Part shown: positions 55,015-64,000 of the stretch, piece after piece
Layout: each line of letters opens with the position of its first letter
Position numbering within the stretch: the stretch's first letter is position 1
DNA from: Exiguobacterium acetylicum
GTDB taxonomy: Bacteria > Bacillota > Bacilli > Exiguobacteriales > Exiguobacteriaceae
Assembly (NCBI RefSeq): GCF_022170825.1
Contig: NZ_CP081878.1
Coordinates: forward strand, 1,018,001-1,082,000
Length of the DNA: 64,000 nt
Reading direction: 5' to 3'
The notes under the pieces: model-generated
What the model was told of the DNA's origin: nothing
Database searches by the model: none
Seen by the model: the letters and a program-made list of their open reading frames with translations, nothing else
Program-made: the position numbers and the translations under genes

Positions 55015-55914
55015 ATGACCGAGCTCGGAACCTACTTAAAGGAACAACGGGAGGCACTGGGTGTCTCTCTCGAACAAATTCAAACGACGACGAAGATTCA
55101 AAAGCGTTACATCGTCGCGATTGAAGAAGGCAATTACGATCAATTACCGGGTGCATTCTATGCCCGTGCCTTCATCAAGACATATGCGGAAGCACTCGGT
55201 CTTGACGTTGATGAAGTGTTTACGACTTACAAGCGTGACCTTCCAGAACCGGAAGCACAGCCAGTCGTCGGACTGTCGCGCCGAGCGACGTATTCGAAAT
55301 CCAGTGCTCCGAAAAAGAGTGTTGCAAAACGTTGGATTCCGAACATCATCATCATCGTGTTGATTTTTGCAATCGGTGCTGCCTTGTATTATGGTCTGCA
55401 GATGTTCCTCGACGGTAACGAAGAGGCGAAGACGTCCGCGCCGAAACAAAATGATGTGACGATCGATCAAGGAGACGCACCGAGTAAAGAAACGGATGCG
55501 CCTGCGAAGACCGAAGAAGAGCCGAAGGAAGAACCGGCGAAACAAGAAGAAACAAAAGAAGAACCTAAAAAAGAGGCACTTGCTGTGAAGTCGACATCTG
55601 GTCAAGATGTCACTTATGAAGTAGCAACGAAGGATACGATGAATGTCTCGATTCAAATCAAGAAAGACGCGTCTCCATCACCATTCGTTGGTGTGCGTGA
55701 TACTTCACTTGAGGGAGAAGCACTTGCGCCAGATCACATCAATGCATCGGATCCAAATCCGATCGTCGTGAAGGACGCGAAGACGGACTTGATTCGGATC
55801 CGGATTGGTTCGATTAAAGGAATTGATAAAATCGTCGTCAATGACCAAGAACTGAAACTGAACCGTTCGCTTCTCGTCCAAAATATCTATTTGAAGAAAG
55901 TAGACACGCCGTAA
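55015..55914 (+). CDS. rodZ: RodZ-like cytoskeletal/envelope protein (YmfM)
   Basis: About 299 residues from ATG 55015 (AAGGTG eight bases before). HTH/XRE-like domain (1-70: LGTYLKEQREALGVSLEQIQ), a membrane helix (about 107-128, IPNIIIIVLIFAIGAALYYGLQM), an acidic Lys/Glu/Pro-rich linker and a C-terminal DUF4115 domain. Links MreB to the cell wall machinery and so shapes cell elongation. Its stop lies in a terminator loop. Confidence 0.9.
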   Translation: MTELGTYLKEQREALGVSLEQIQTTTKIQKRYIVAIEEGNYDQLPGAFYARAFIKTYAEALGLDVDEVFTTYKRDLPEPEAQPVVGLSRRATYSKSSAPKKSVAKRWIPNIIIIVLIFAIGAALYYGLQMFLDGNEEAKTSAPKQNDVTIDQGDAPSKETDAPAKTEEEPKEEPAKQEETKEEPKKEALAVKSTSGQDVTYEVATKDTMNVSIQIKKDASPSPFVGVRDTSLEGEALAPDHINASDPNPIVVKDAKTDLIRIRIGSIKGIDKIVVNDQELKLNRSLLVQNIYLKKVDTP

Positions 55915-55932
55915 TCCGGCGTGCCTTCTTTT
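55905..55932 (+). terminator. Terminator that contains the rodZ stop codon
   Basis: CACGCCG/CGGCGTG with the TAA in the five-base loop; short T run. Confidence 0.6.
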
Positions 55933-55978
55933 AGATGACAGGGTCATCTACATATGAAATGAAGGAGGAGGGCGTTAC

Positions 55979-56557
55979 ATGAACTTACCGAATCAATTGA
56001 CAGTATTACGCGTTTTATTAATTCCCGTGTTCGTCATCGTACTTGCGATTGATCCGAACTGGGGACAGTGGGACGTACTGGGAGCTGAACTTCCTGTCTC
56101 ACACTTCGTTGCAGCCATTATCTTTTTGATTGCATCTTTAACGGATTGGCTCGATGGCTATATCGCTCGCAAACAAAAATTAGTTACGAACTTTGGAAAA
56201 TTCATGGATCCATTAGCGGATAAGATGTTAGTCGCTGCTGCGCTCGTCTATCTTGTGGAACTTGGATTCGTTGCAGCATGGATCGTCGTCATCATTCTCT
56301 GTCGAGAGTTTGCTGTCACAGGTCTTCGTCTCGTCGCTTCTGACGAGGGAATCGTTCTTGCTGCCGGAAACTCTGGGAAAGCTAAGACATGGGTCCAGTT
56401 GACATCGATCACAGCCTATCTTTTACACGATATCGTCTTCGCGATGTGGAATATTCCATTCGCAGATATCACGATGTGGCTCGCTCTCATCCTGACGATT
56501 TACTCAGGCGTTGAATATTTCTCGAAAAACATTAAGTTAATTACAAAATCCATGTAA
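55979..56557 (+). CDS. pgsA: CDP-diacylglycerol-glycerol-3-phosphate 3-phosphatidyltransferase
   Basis: 192 residues with several membrane helices. Motif DWLDGYIARKQKLVTNFGKFMDPLADKML has the classical D(x)2DG(x)2AR(x)8G(x)3D(x)3D. Makes phosphatidylglycerophosphate, the step to phosphatidylglycerol and cardiolipin. AGGAGGAGGG before the ATG. A terminator follows. Confidence 0.96.
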   Translation: MNLPNQLTVLRVLLIPVFVIVLAIDPNWGQWDVLGAELPVSHFVAAIIFLIASLTDWLDGYIARKQKLVTNFGKFMDPLADKMLVAAALVYLVELGFVAAWIVVIILCREFAVTGLRLVASDEGIVLAAGNSGKAKTWVQLTSITAYLLHDIVFAMWNIPFADITMWLALILTIYSGVEYFSKNIKLITKSM

Positions 56558-56570
56558 GTTGGATCAATTT

Positions 56571-56600
56571 AGACTGTTCGTCATACCGAACAGTCTTTTC
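56571..56600 (+). terminator. Intrinsic terminator of pgsA
   Basis: AGACTGTTCG/CGAACAGTCT with a six-base loop, then T's. Confidence 0.85.
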
Positions 56601-56628
56601 TTATACTTCAAGAAGGTGAGGCATCAAC

Positions 56629-57861
56629 ATGAAAGCAGAAATCATCGCAGTCGGAAGCGAACTTCTCCTTGGAGAAATTGCCAACACGAATGCACAGTAC
56701 CTTTCCGAATGGTTAGCGAGTGCAGGGATTGACGTTCATTACCATACAGTCGTCGGTGATAATCGTGAGCGGATGCAAGAGACATTCCGTCAAGCGCAAC
56801 AACGGGCAGATCTTCTCGTGATCACAGGAGGTCTTGGACCGACCGAGGACGACTTGACGAAGGAAGTACTCGCCGATCTCCTTGGTCGCGATCTCGTGTT
56901 GGATCAAGCGGCGTACGAGCGAATTGAAGGATTCTTAAAAACGCGCCAACGGGAGATGACGATCAACGAACGAAAACAAGCATTAATCATCGATGGTGCA
57001 ACGGTTTTGCGCAATGATGCTGGGCTCGCTCCTGGTATGTCAGTACAGACCGAACACCATCAATATATCGTCTTGCCAGGTGTACCACGCGAGATGAAGC
57101 AGATCTTAAAAGATCACTTCAGTCATCTGTTCGGTCAAGAGACGATTCGTTCGCGAACACTCCGTTTCTTTGGAATCGGCGAATCTGCTTTAAACGACCG
57201 GCTTGAAACGTTAATCAAAGAAGCGACGAATCCATCGGTCGCTCCCTATGCTGAACTTGCTGAAGTCCGGTTGCGTCTAACAGCCAAGGCACTCGATCAA
57301 CAAGAAGCTGATCGTATGCTCGACGAACTCGAACAACATGTACTTGCTGAAGTCGGCATGTACTTCTATGGATATGGCGAGACGAGTTTGCCGGAAGTCG
57401 TCTTGAAACGGTATCAAGAAGCTGGATTGACAATGTCGCTTGCTGAGTCACTGACGGGAGGAGCCGTTGCAAGTGGACTCGTCGATGTGAGCGGTGCGAG
57501 TAAAGTGTTGCGCGGCAGTGCCGTCGTCTACGATGACGCTGCGAAGCAAGCGGTATTATCAGTACCGGAAGAACTTCTAAAAGAGCATACGGCAGTCAGT
57601 AAAGAGGTGGCGATCGCGATGGCGGAAGGGGCACGAAGCCTGTATCAATCCGACATTGCCGTCGCCTTGACGGGAGAAGCGGGTCCGACGAGCAATAGCG
57701 GCAAAGAAGTTGGAACAGTCTATTGTGCTGTCGCAGATGCCGACGGAACACGGATCGTCGAATGGCAATATCCGTCGTTCGACCGTGGAATGATTCGCCT
57801 GCGTTCTGTCAAAGATACCTATTTCCTTCTACTGAAACATCTCGAAAAAGCACCAGAGTGA
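56629..57861 (+). CDS. cinA: Competence/damage-inducible protein CinA
   Basis: 410 residues: N-terminal molybdopterin-binding-like COG1058 domain ([31 protein letters not shown]) and C-terminal CinA amidohydrolase-like domain ([27 protein letters not shown]). Bifunctional ADP-ribose pyrophosphatase/NMN deamidase in other species. Precedes recA with 112 bases between, as in many Bacilli. Confidence 0.94.
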   Translation: MKAEIIAVGSELLLGEIANTNAQYLSEWLASAGIDVHYHTVVGDNRERMQETFRQAQQRADLLVITGGLGPTEDDLTKEVLADLLGRDLVLDQAAYERIEGFLKTRQREMTINERKQALIIDGATVLRNDAGLAPGMSVQTEHHQYIVLPGVPREMKQILKDHFSHLFGQETIRSRTLRFFGIGESALNDRLETLIKEATNPSVAPYAELAEVRLRLTAKALDQQEADRMLDELEQHVLAEVGMYFYGYGETSLPEVVLKRYQEAGLTMSLAESLTGGAVASGLVDVSGASKVLRGSAVVYDDAAKQAVLSVPEELLKEHTAVSKEVAIAMAEGARSLYQSDIAVALTGEAGPTSNSGKEVGTVYCAVADADGTRIVEWQYPSFDRGMIRLRSVKDTYFLLLKHLEKAPE

Positions 57862-57886
57862 GAAAAATGGTCAAAGTGCAAGTATG

Positions 57887-57900
57887 CGAATAAATGTTCG
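57887..57900. promoter_or_regulatory. LexA (SOS) box before recA
   Basis: CGAATAAATGTTCG fits CGAACNNNNGTTCG at nine of ten fixed places and ends nine bases before the -35 hexamer. Confidence 0.85.
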
Positions 57901-57908
57901 TAAAATGC

Positions 57909-57937
57909 TTGTCATTCGGTCTCAAAAGAAGTACAAT
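57909..57937 (+). promoter_or_regulatory. Sigma-A promoter of recA
   Basis: TTGTCA, 17 bases, TACAAT; each box is five of six. Confidence 0.85.
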
Positions 57938-57972
57938 AATCTCAGTAAGATAATTAGAAGGAGGCCTGCTAC

Positions 57973-59016
57973 GTGAGTGATCGTAAAGCAGCACTTGAGA
58001 TGGCGTTACGCCAGATAGAGAAACAGTTCGGTAAAGGTTCCATCATGAAACTCGGAGAAAATGCGGATCAGAAGGTATCAGTAATCTCTTCTGGATCGAT
58101 TACATTAGACATTGCCCTAGGTGCAGGTGGATATCCACGTGGACGGGTCATTGAAGTATATGGACCTGAATCGTCAGGTAAAACAACGGTTGCGCTTCAC
58201 GCAATCGCAGAAGTTCAAAAACAAGGTGGACAAGCAGCTTTCATCGATGCAGAGCACGCGCTTGATCCAGCATATGCAAATAAACTCGGTGTCAATATCG
58301 ATGAGCTCCTCTTGTCACAACCAGACACTGGGGAACAAGCACTTGAAATCGCGGAAGCACTCGTGCGTTCTGGCGCTGTTGATATTCTCGTCGTCGACTC
58401 GGTTGCAGCACTCGTACCAAAAGCTGAAATCGAAGGTGAGATGGGTGATTCACACGTCGGTCTTCAAGCTCGTTTAATGAGTCAGGCGCTCCGGAAATTG
58501 TCTGGTGCAACGAATAAATCGAAGACGATCGTCATCTTCATCAACCAAATTCGTGAAAAAATTGGTGTCATGTTCGGTAACCCGGAAACAACTCCTGGTG
58601 GTCGAGCACTCAAGTTCTACTCGTCTGTTCGTTTAGAAGTGCGTCGTGCGGAAGCGTTGAAAAACGGTACGGACGTCGTCGGTAACAAAACGAAGATCAA
58701 GGTCGTCAAGAACAAGATTGCACCTCCGTTCAAACAAGCGGAAGTTGACATCATGTATGGTCTCGGGATTTCAAAAGTCGGTGAGTTGATCGACATCGGA
58801 ACAGATCTTGATATCGTTCAAAAGAGTGGTGCATGGTACTCGTATAACTCAGAGCGTCTCGGTCAAGGACGTGAGAATGCGAAACAATATATGGTCGAGC
58901 ATCCGGAAGTCGCAGCAGAGGTTGAACGTTTGATTCGTGAACATCACGGTCTCGTCGATCGCGCAGAGCCGGTTGATTTCGAAGCGGAACAACCAGAAGA
59001 TTTATTTGCTGAATAA
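57973..59016 (+). CDS. recA: Recombinase RecA
   Basis: 347 residues from a GTG with AAGGAGG eight bases before. Walker A GPESSGKT at 64-71, Walker B-like [11 protein letters not shown], and conserved [19 protein letters not shown]. Drives strand exchange and stimulates LexA self-cleavage. Under control of the SOS box at 57887. Short acidic tail ([11 protein letters not shown]). Confidence 0.99.
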   Translation: MSDRKAALEMALRQIEKQFGKGSIMKLGENADQKVSVISSGSITLDIALGAGGYPRGRVIEVYGPESSGKTTVALHAIAEVQKQGGQAAFIDAEHALDPAYANKLGVNIDELLLSQPDTGEQALEIAEALVRSGAVDILVVDSVAALVPKAEIEGEMGDSHVGLQARLMSQALRKLSGATNKSKTIVIFINQIREKIGVMFGNPETTPGGRALKFYSSVRLEVRRAEALKNGTDVVGNKTKIKVVKNKIAPPFKQAEVDIMYGLGISKVGELIDIGTDLDIVQKSGAWYSYNSERLGQGRENAKQYMVEHPEVAAEVERLIREHHGLVDRAEPVDFEAEQPEDLFAE

Positions 59017-59025
59017 GCCGTTTTA

Positions 59026-59057
59026 GAGAGGATTCGCATGCGAATCCTCTCTTTTTT
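59026..59057 (+). terminator. Intrinsic terminator of recA
   Basis: A perfect palindromic stem beginning GAGAGGATTCG, followed by six T. Confidence 0.92.
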
Positions 59058-59100
59058 AGTGTAAAAGAGGAAAACAGTGGAATTCTTTCCCGTCCGTTCG

Positions 59101-59130
59101 TTGACAATGAACGAGTGCTATCCTTACAAT
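59101..59130 (+). promoter_or_regulatory. Promoter of rny
   Basis: TTGACA (perfect), 18-base spacer, TACAAT, about 80 bases before the ATG. TCGTT/AACGA arms flank the -35 box. Confidence 0.7.
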
Positions 59131-59209
59131 ATAGATGTACGTTTTTTAGACAGCTTCGATGAAATACCGAAATGAACTAAGAAACACCTTGCAAAGGGGA
59201 GGTGAACCC

Positions 59210-60772
59210 ATGAGTACACTGACTTGGATTGTCATACTTCTCCTCACTTTGCTGATCGCATTCATCGTAGGCTACTTCTTGCGAAAGTCGATTGCAGAAG
59301 CGAAAATTCAAGGCGCAGAAACGGAAGCGAATAAAATCGTCGAACGTGCGCGTGAATCAGCTGAGGCAACGAAAAAAGAAGCAGTACTCGAAGCGAAAGA
59401 TGAAGCATTCAAACTTCGTAACGAAGTGGAAAAAGAATTGCGTGAACGTCGCCAAGAGCTAGCGAAACAAGAAGCCCGGTTGCTCCAGAAAGAAGAGACA
59501 CTCGATCGCCGTGTTGATGCCATCGACCGTAAGGAAGATCAAATCAATACACGTGATGCAGAGATCGCGAAACGGAAGCATCAAGCTGAAGAACTAGAGC
59601 GCAAAGTAGAGGACCTGTATGAACAGGGACGTCAAGAGCTTGTCCGCGTCGCGAATTTATCGCAAGACGAGGCAAGAACGATCATCATGGATGAGACGAA
59701 ACAGGCTGCTTTACATGATGCAGCCATTCTTCAAAAAGAAATCGAACAAAAAGCAAAAGAAGAAGCCGACAAGAAAGCACGTAACATCTTGTCACTTGCG
59801 ATTCAACGGTTCGCCGCTGAACATATCGCAGAGACGACTGTATCGGTCGTCAACTTACCGAACGATGAGATGAAAGGTCGGATCATCGGACGGGAAGGCC
59901 GCAACATCCGTACGCTCGAAACCTTAACGGGGATCGACTTGATCATCGATGATACGCCGGAAGCCGTCATTTTGTCTGGTTTTGACCCAATTCGTCGCGA
60001 AGTCGCTAAAATGGCGCTCGAGAAATTGGTTCAGGATGGTCGGATTCACCCGGCCCGTATTGAAGAGATGGTCGATAAGTCCCGTCGTGAAGTCGACGAG
60101 CGGATTCGAGAAATCGGAGAAGAAGCGACGTATGATGTCGGGATTCATGGCATTCATCCGGACCTTGTCAAAATTCTCGGTCGCTTGAAGTACCGTACGA
60201 GTTACGGACAGAACGTCCTGTATCACTCACTTGAGGTTGCCCACCTTGCGGGTATGATGGCAGCTGAACTTGGAGAAGATGTCACGCTTGCGAAGCGTGC
60301 GGGTCTTCTACATGATATTGGGAAAGCGATCGACCACGAAGTCGAAGGCAGTCACGTTGAGATTGGTGTTGAGCTCGGTACGAAGTACAAAGAGCATCCG
60401 ACGGTCATCAACGCGATCGCATCCCACCACGGGGATACGGAAGCGACATCTGTCATTTCCGTCTTGGTTGCAGCAGCGGATGCCTTATCTGCCGCTCGTC
60501 CAGGTGCACGTCAAGAGACACTCGAAAGTTATATCCGCCGTCTCGAACGCCTCGAGGAAATCTCGGAATCGTTCGACGGTGTCGAAAAATCATTTGCGAT
60601 CCAAGCGGGTCGTGAAGTCCGTATCATCGTTCGACCTGACGTCGTCGATGATGTGCTGGCTCACAAGATGGCGAGTGACATCCGGAAAAAAATCGAAGAA
60701 GAACTCGATTATCCGGGACATATCAAGGTCACGGTCATTCGGGAAACACGAGCAGTCGAATACGCGAAATAA
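59210..60772 (+). CDS. rny: Ribonuclease Y
   Basis: About 520 residues from ATG 59210 (GGGGAGGTG upstream). One N-terminal helix (4-23, [21 protein letters not shown]), a long coiled coil (about 30-190), a KH domain ([12 protein letters not shown]) and an HD domain with [10 protein letters not shown]. Membrane-bound endoribonuclease that starts mRNA decay in Bacillota. Followed by a terminator and ymdB. Confidence 0.97.
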   Translation: MSTLTWIVILLLTLLIAFIVGYFLRKSIAEAKIQGAETEANKIVERARESAEATKKEAVLEAKDEAFKLRNEVEKELRERRQELAKQEARLLQKEETLDRRVDAIDRKEDQINTRDAEIAKRKHQAEELERKVEDLYEQGRQELVRVANLSQDEARTIIMDETKQAALHDAAILQKEIEQKAKEEADKKARNILSLAIQRFAAEHIAETTVSVVNLPNDEMKGRIIGREGRNIRTLETLTGIDLIIDDTPEAVILSGFDPIRREVAKMALEKLVQDGRIHPARIEEMVDKSRREVDERIREIGEEATYDVGIHGIHPDLVKILGRLKYRTSYGQNVLYHSLEVAHLAGMMAAELGEDVTLAKRAGLLHDIGKAIDHEVEGSHVEIGVELGTKYKEHPTVINAIASHHGDTEATSVISVLVAAADALSAARPGARQETLESYIRRLERLEEISESFDGVEKSFAIQAGREVRIIVRPDVVDDVLAHKMASDIRKKIEEELDYPGHIKVTVIRETRAVEYAK

Positions 60773-60776
60773 GTGG

Positions 60777-60803
60777 AGTGGCGGGCGACCGCCACTTTTT
60801 TTA
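60777..60803 (+). terminator. Terminator between rny and ymdB
   Basis: AGTGGCGG/CCGCCACT with the loop GCGA, then seven T; only 20 bases before the ymdB ATG. Confidence 0.85.
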
Positions 60804-60822
60804 ATGAACGGAGGAACAACAA

Positions 60823-61617
60823 ATGAAGATTTTATTCATCGGAGACGTCGTCGGTGCACCCGGTCGACATATCCTGCAACAATTCACAGCACGCTTAAAA
60901 GCAAAATATAACCCGAACGTCATGCTCGTCAATGGTGAAAACGCAGCACATGGACGCGGGATCACGAAGTCGATCTATCATCAATTCCTCGAACTCGGAT
61001 TCCACGGCATCACGATGGGAAACCATACGTTTGATAACCGTGATATTTTTGACTGGATTGACGACGCGGACCGGATCGTTCGTCCGGCAAACTATCCAGA
61101 AGGAACGCCAGGACGCGGGATGATGATCGTCAAGGCAGGCAATAAAAAGATTGCCGTCATCAACGTGCAAGGGACCGTGTTCTTACCACCGCTCGGCGAC
61201 CCGTTCCGGACGGTCGACGCATTGATTGCAGAAGTCGAAGGGAAGGTCGATGCGATCTTTGTTGATGTCCACGCAGAAGCAACGAGTGAGAAAATCGCAA
61301 TGGGTTATCACCTTGACGGTCGCGTTCAAGCTGTCGTCGGCACACATACACACGTCCAAACAGCGGATGAACGTGTCCTTGACGGGGGAACAGCCTACAT
61401 CACCGATGTTGGAATGACAGGTCCATTGAATGGTGTCCTCGGTATGCGTCAAGAAGATGTTTTACGAAAATTTAAAACACAGCTCCCAACACGGTTTGAA
61501 GTTGCCGAAGGACGGGAACAACTTAATGGAGTCTTGATTCATATCGATGACACAACAAAAAAAGCAACGAAGATTGAACGGATTCATCTGACGGATCAGT
61601 CAGTATTCTTCGACTGA
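60823..61617 (+). CDS. ymdB: Metallophosphoesterase YmdB
   Basis: 264 residues of the calcineurin-like phosphoesterase fold: IGDVVGAPGR, MLVNGENAAHGRG, MGNHTFDNRDIF, VDVHAEATSEK and VGTHTHVQTAD provide the two-metal site. In B. subtilis YmdB hydrolyses cyclic nucleotides and influences biofilm choice. CGGAGG ribosome site before the ATG; 30 bases before spoVS. Confidence 0.94.
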   Translation: MKILFIGDVVGAPGRHILQQFTARLKAKYNPNVMLVNGENAAHGRGITKSIYHQFLELGFHGITMGNHTFDNRDIFDWIDDADRIVRPANYPEGTPGRGMMIVKAGNKKIAVINVQGTVFLPPLGDPFRTVDALIAEVEGKVDAIFVDVHAEATSEKIAMGYHLDGRVQAVVGTHTHVQTADERVLDGGTAYITDVGMTGPLNGVLGMRQEDVLRKFKTQLPTRFEVAEGREQLNGVLIHIDDTTKKATKIERIHLTDQSVFFD

Positions 61618-61646
61618 TTGCCACTTCTGGATGGGGAGGTACACGC

Positions 61647-61907
61647 ATGGACGTCCTGAAAGTATCAGCTAAGTCGAATCCAAACGCGGTAGCAGGTGCA
61701 CTCGCGGGTGTCATTCGAGAGAGAGGTTCCGTCGAGATTCAGGCCATTGGTGCGGGAGCGCTCAATCAGTCTGTCAAAGCCGTCGCCATCGCACGTGGAT
61801 TCGTGGCTCCTTCTGGCATCGACTTGATTTGTATCCCAGCCTTCACAGACATTTTGATTGATGGAGAAGAGAGAACCGCCATCAAACTCATCATTGAACC
61901 ACGATGA
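61647..61907 (+). CDS. spoVS: SpoVS (stage V sporulation protein S-like)
   Basis: 86 residues, almost identical in pattern to B. subtilis SpoVS (VSAKSNPNAVAGALAGV, IQAIGAGALNQSVKAVAIA, FTDILIDGEERTAIKL). AlbA-like fold. It is kept here although other sporulation genes of the surroundings are absent, so it must do something outside sporulation. GGGGAGG site before the ATG. Probably co-transcribed with ymdB. Confidence 0.95.
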   Translation: MDVLKVSAKSNPNAVAGALAGVIRERGSVEIQAIGAGALNQSVKAVAIARGFVAPSGIDLICIPAFTDILIDGEERTAIKLIIEPR

Positions 61908-61935
61908 CGAATTGGACATAGGTCCTATTGCAAGT

Positions 61936-61970
61936 AGACCATTTACTCGACTGGAGTAGATGGTCTTTTT
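61936..61970 (+). terminator. Intrinsic terminator of spoVS
   Basis: AGACCATTTACTC paired with GAGTAGATGGTCT (one wobble), five T. Confidence 0.9.
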
Positions 61971-62095
61971 GCTACGTCTACGAAATTTTCTTACCTTTCC
62001 ACCGAGGGAGCATTGTACTACTTCCGGTAAATCGGTATCATGAGGGAGGATAGAGAGAACTATCATTTCAGGGGACAGAGAAGGAGCGAACGTCG

Positions 62096-63844
62096 ATGTA
62101 TAATCAGTTATCATGGAAAGTTGGCGGTCAGCAAGGAGAAGGGATCGAATCAACAGGCGAAATCTTTGCGATTGCCTTGAATCGACTCGGCTATTACTTA
62201 TACGGCTACCGTCACTTTTCGTCACGTATCAAGGGAGGGCACACGAATAACAAAATTCGTGTCGCAACACAGGAAGTCCGAACGATTTCCGATGATCTCG
62301 ATATTTTGGTCGCGTTCGACCAAGAGACGATCGACGTCAACTTCCATGAGTTACGTCAAGGTGCCATCATCATCGCGGATGCGAAATTCAATCCAACGAA
62401 TCCAGACGAAGCACGTGCCTCGTTGTATGCGATCCCATTTACGGAGATCGCGGCTGATCTCGGTACGGCATTGATGAAGAACATGGTTGCGATTGGTGCA
62501 TCGAGTGCGATTCTTGGGATTGCACCGGAGCGTTTCCAAGCAGTCGTCGAACAGATTTTTGGACGAAAAGGTCCAGACATGGTTGAGAAAAACTTAGCGG
62601 CAATCCGTGAAGGTGCAGCGGCATTTGAAGCATTAGCAGGAGATGGTGAGCGATTCGTCTTAGATCCAGCAGACGGAAAACAGCGGATGTTCATGATCGG
62701 AAACGATGCGATCGCGCTTGGTGCGATTGCTGGTGGAGCACGTCTGATGGCGGCTTACCCGATCACACCATCATCTGAGATCATGGAGTACTTAATTAAG
62801 AAATTACCGCAGTTCGGTGGAACCGTCGTTCAGACAGAAGATGAACTGGCAGCGGTGACGATGGCAATCGGTGCCAACTACGCTGGTGTTCGTGCCTTGA
62901 CGGCCTCTGCTGGTCCAGGACTATCGCTGATGGCGGAAGCAATCGGACTATCTGGAATGACGGAAACGCCGCTCGTCATCGTTGATACACAACGAGGTGG
63001 TCCGTCAACAGGGCTACCAACGAAACAGGAGCAGTCGGACTTGATGGCGATGATCTACAGCACGCACGGAGAGATTCCGAAAGTCGTTCTTGCACCGTCA
63101 ACGGTCGAAGAAGCGTTCTACGATGCAGCAGAAGCCTTCAACATTGCGGAAGAGTATCAATGTCCCGTCATTCTATTGACGGATTTAATGTTGTCGCTCG
63201 GTAAACAATCCGTCGAACCGCCAGACATGTCTCGGGTTGAGATTCGTCGTGGAAAGTTGATTCAAGAGAACTTGCCAGAACTTGAAGGAAAAGCCTATTT
63301 CAAACGCTATGAAGTGACAGAAGACGGAATTAGCCCACGTGTCATTCCTGGTATGAAGCACGGAATCCATCACGTGACAGGTGTCGAGCATAATGAGGAA
63401 GGTCGTCCATCGGAAGCGACGAAGAACCGTGTCGATCAGATGACGAAACGACTCCGTAAGCTGAATACATTCCGTCTACCCGATGCTGTTCTCGTAACAG
63501 AACATCACGCAGAACCGGATATCTTATTCGTCGGTTTCAATTCGACGCGTGGAACGATCGAAGAGATCATGCCACGTCTTGAAGCACAAGGATTAAAGGT
63601 TGATCACCTGCACATCCGTCAAGTTCATCCATTCCCAAGCGAACTCGTCACGCCGCATTTAGAACGAGCAAAACGTGTCATCGTCGTCGAGTACAACGCA
63701 ACGGGACAATTGGCGAAACTGATCCAGATGAACTGTGGACATGCGTCGAAGATCGAGCATATCCTGAAATTCAATGGCGATCCGTTCTACCCAGCAGAGG
63801 TCGTCGAGCAGGTCGTAGGAGGGGTATATCATGGCAACCTTTAA
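62096..63844 (+). CDS. korA: 2-oxoacid:ferredoxin oxidoreductase subunit alpha
   Basis: 582 residues: an N-terminal gamma-type domain (WKVGGQQGEGIESTGEIF) fused to the pyruvate/2-ketoglutarate oxidoreductase alpha domain (AAYPITPSSEIMEYL, TASAGPGLSLMAEAIG). Works with KorB to oxidise 2-oxoglutarate (or pyruvate) to acyl-CoA with reduced ferredoxin; found in aerobic Bacilli beside miaB. Overlaps korB by 14 bases. AAGGAG before the ATG. Confidence 0.93.
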   Translation: MYNQLSWKVGGQQGEGIESTGEIFAIALNRLGYYLYGYRHFSSRIKGGHTNNKIRVATQEVRTISDDLDILVAFDQETIDVNFHELRQGAIIIADAKFNPTNPDEARASLYAIPFTEIAADLGTALMKNMVAIGASSAILGIAPERFQAVVEQIFGRKGPDMVEKNLAAIREGAAAFEALAGDGERFVLDPADGKQRMFMIGNDAIALGAIAGGARLMAAYPITPSSEIMEYLIKKLPQFGGTVVQTEDELAAVTMAIGANYAGVRALTASAGPGLSLMAEAIGLSGMTETPLVIVDTQRGGPSTGLPTKQEQSDLMAMIYSTHGEIPKVVLAPSTVEEAFYDAAEAFNIAEEYQCPVILLTDLMLSLGKQSVEPPDMSRVEIRRGKLIQENLPELEGKAYFKRYEVTEDGISPRVIPGMKHGIHHVTGVEHNEEGRPSEATKNRVDQMTKRLRKLNTFRLPDAVLVTEHHAEPDILFVGFNSTRGTIEEIMPRLEAQGLKVDHLHIRQVHPFPSELVTPHLERAKRVIVVEYNATGQLAKLIQMNCGHASKIEHILKFNGDPFYPAEVVEQVVGGVYHGNL

Positions 63845-64000
63845 AGATTTTAGAAATGATGTCAAACCAAACTGGTGTCCGGGATGTGGTGACTTCTCGA
63901 TCCAAGCAGCGATTCAGCGTGCTGTCGCGAACGTTGGTCTTGAACCAGAAGAATTAGCACTGATTTCCGGGATCGGCTGTTCTGGTCGGATTTCCGGTTA
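63831..64000 (+). CDS. korB: 2-oxoacid:ferredoxin oxidoreductase subunit beta (3' truncated)
   Basis: The first 56 residues of the thiamine diphosphate-binding subunit. NWCPGCGDFSIQAAIQRA carries the CxxC iron-sulfur/TPP entry motif and ISGIGCSGRI the start of the TPP loop. GGAGGGG before the ATG, inside korA. The rest runs out of the window. Confidence 0.93.
   Translation, partial: MATFKDFRNDVKPNWCPGCGDFSIQAAIQRAVANVGLEPEELALISGIGCSGRISG

Noticed and set aside
55144-55656. A 170-codon minus-strand frame inside rodZ
   Set aside because: Caused by the biased Lys/Glu/Pro linker of rodZ; composition is Arg/Phe-rich without motifs.
60270-60911. A 213-codon plus-strand frame over the end of rny and start of ymdB
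   Set aside because: Both real genes are fixed by motifs, ribosome sites and the terminator between them; the long frame runs through all three.
61647-61907. SpoVS as proof that the organism forms spores
   Set aside because: The neighbouring spoIIA, spoVA, dacB and spmAB genes of the same B. subtilis regions are missing; SpoVS alone occurs outside spore formers.

Overview
The window looks like a chromosomal segment of a low-to-mid GC member of the Bacillota, class Bacilli, best matching a non-sporulating Exiguobacterium-like organism. The reasons are strong AGGAGG-type ribosome sites, intrinsic terminators after most operons, and close resemblance of Fur, RibT, PpiB, ResABCDE, the Ymf proteins and SpoVS to Bacillus subtilis proteins. 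The neighbourhoods are collinear with B. subtilis, but the sporulation genes that normally sit in them are missing. The genus is an inference from gene content, not a database match. I saw no rRNA, tRNA, CRISPR array, prophage or insertion sequence.

Layout. 1-6956: the end of DNA topoisomerase III, two uncharacterised genes, a large CHASE3/HAMP/GAF histidine kinase, and two convergent MFS transporters; the first has an in-frame stop near its N-terminus. 7071-11693 (minus strand): an operon of DUF4129, MoxR ATPase and DUF58 proteins and two Dpp/Opp-type permeases without their ATPases. 11909-16927: an oxidoreductase, a secreted alpha-amylase with a catabolite-repression site, a secreted endonuclease I-type nuclease, a YdcF protein and small envelope proteins. 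17054-20589: a signalling patch (response regulator-phosphatase, CorA, stand-alone Hpt, CheV). 20808-28889: GapN, a metallo-beta-lactamase-fold hydrolase, an SDR, then a six-gene operon resembling E. coli ynjBCD-ynjF with a Nudix gene. 29039-31925: a PadR regulator, a coiled-coil protein, a DJ-1/PfpI protein and an aldo/keto reductase.

32083-50303 is a compacted version of the B. subtilis nudF-fur-xerD-drm-punA ... ppiB ... ribT-ypuF-scpAB ... rluB-resABCDE region: nucleoside breakdown (deoB, punA, pdp), chromosome segregation (xerD, scpA, scpB), rRNA modification (rluB), cytochrome c biogenesis (resABC) and redox control (resDE). A 500-base non-coding gap after pdp (37681-38183) is packed with hairpins, including two almost identical copies and a 156-base block closed by a perfect 12-bp helix. 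It is my main candidate for something undescribed.

50337-64000 is the conserved chain adenosyltransferase, ymfF-ymfH-ymfI-ymfK-rodZ-pgsA-cinA-recA-rny-ymdB-spoVS-korA-korB. It links envelope shape, phosphatidylglycerol synthesis, SOS-controlled recombination, RNA decay and 2-oxoacid oxidation. A clear SOS box and sigma-A promoter precede recA, and a sigma-A promoter precedes rny.
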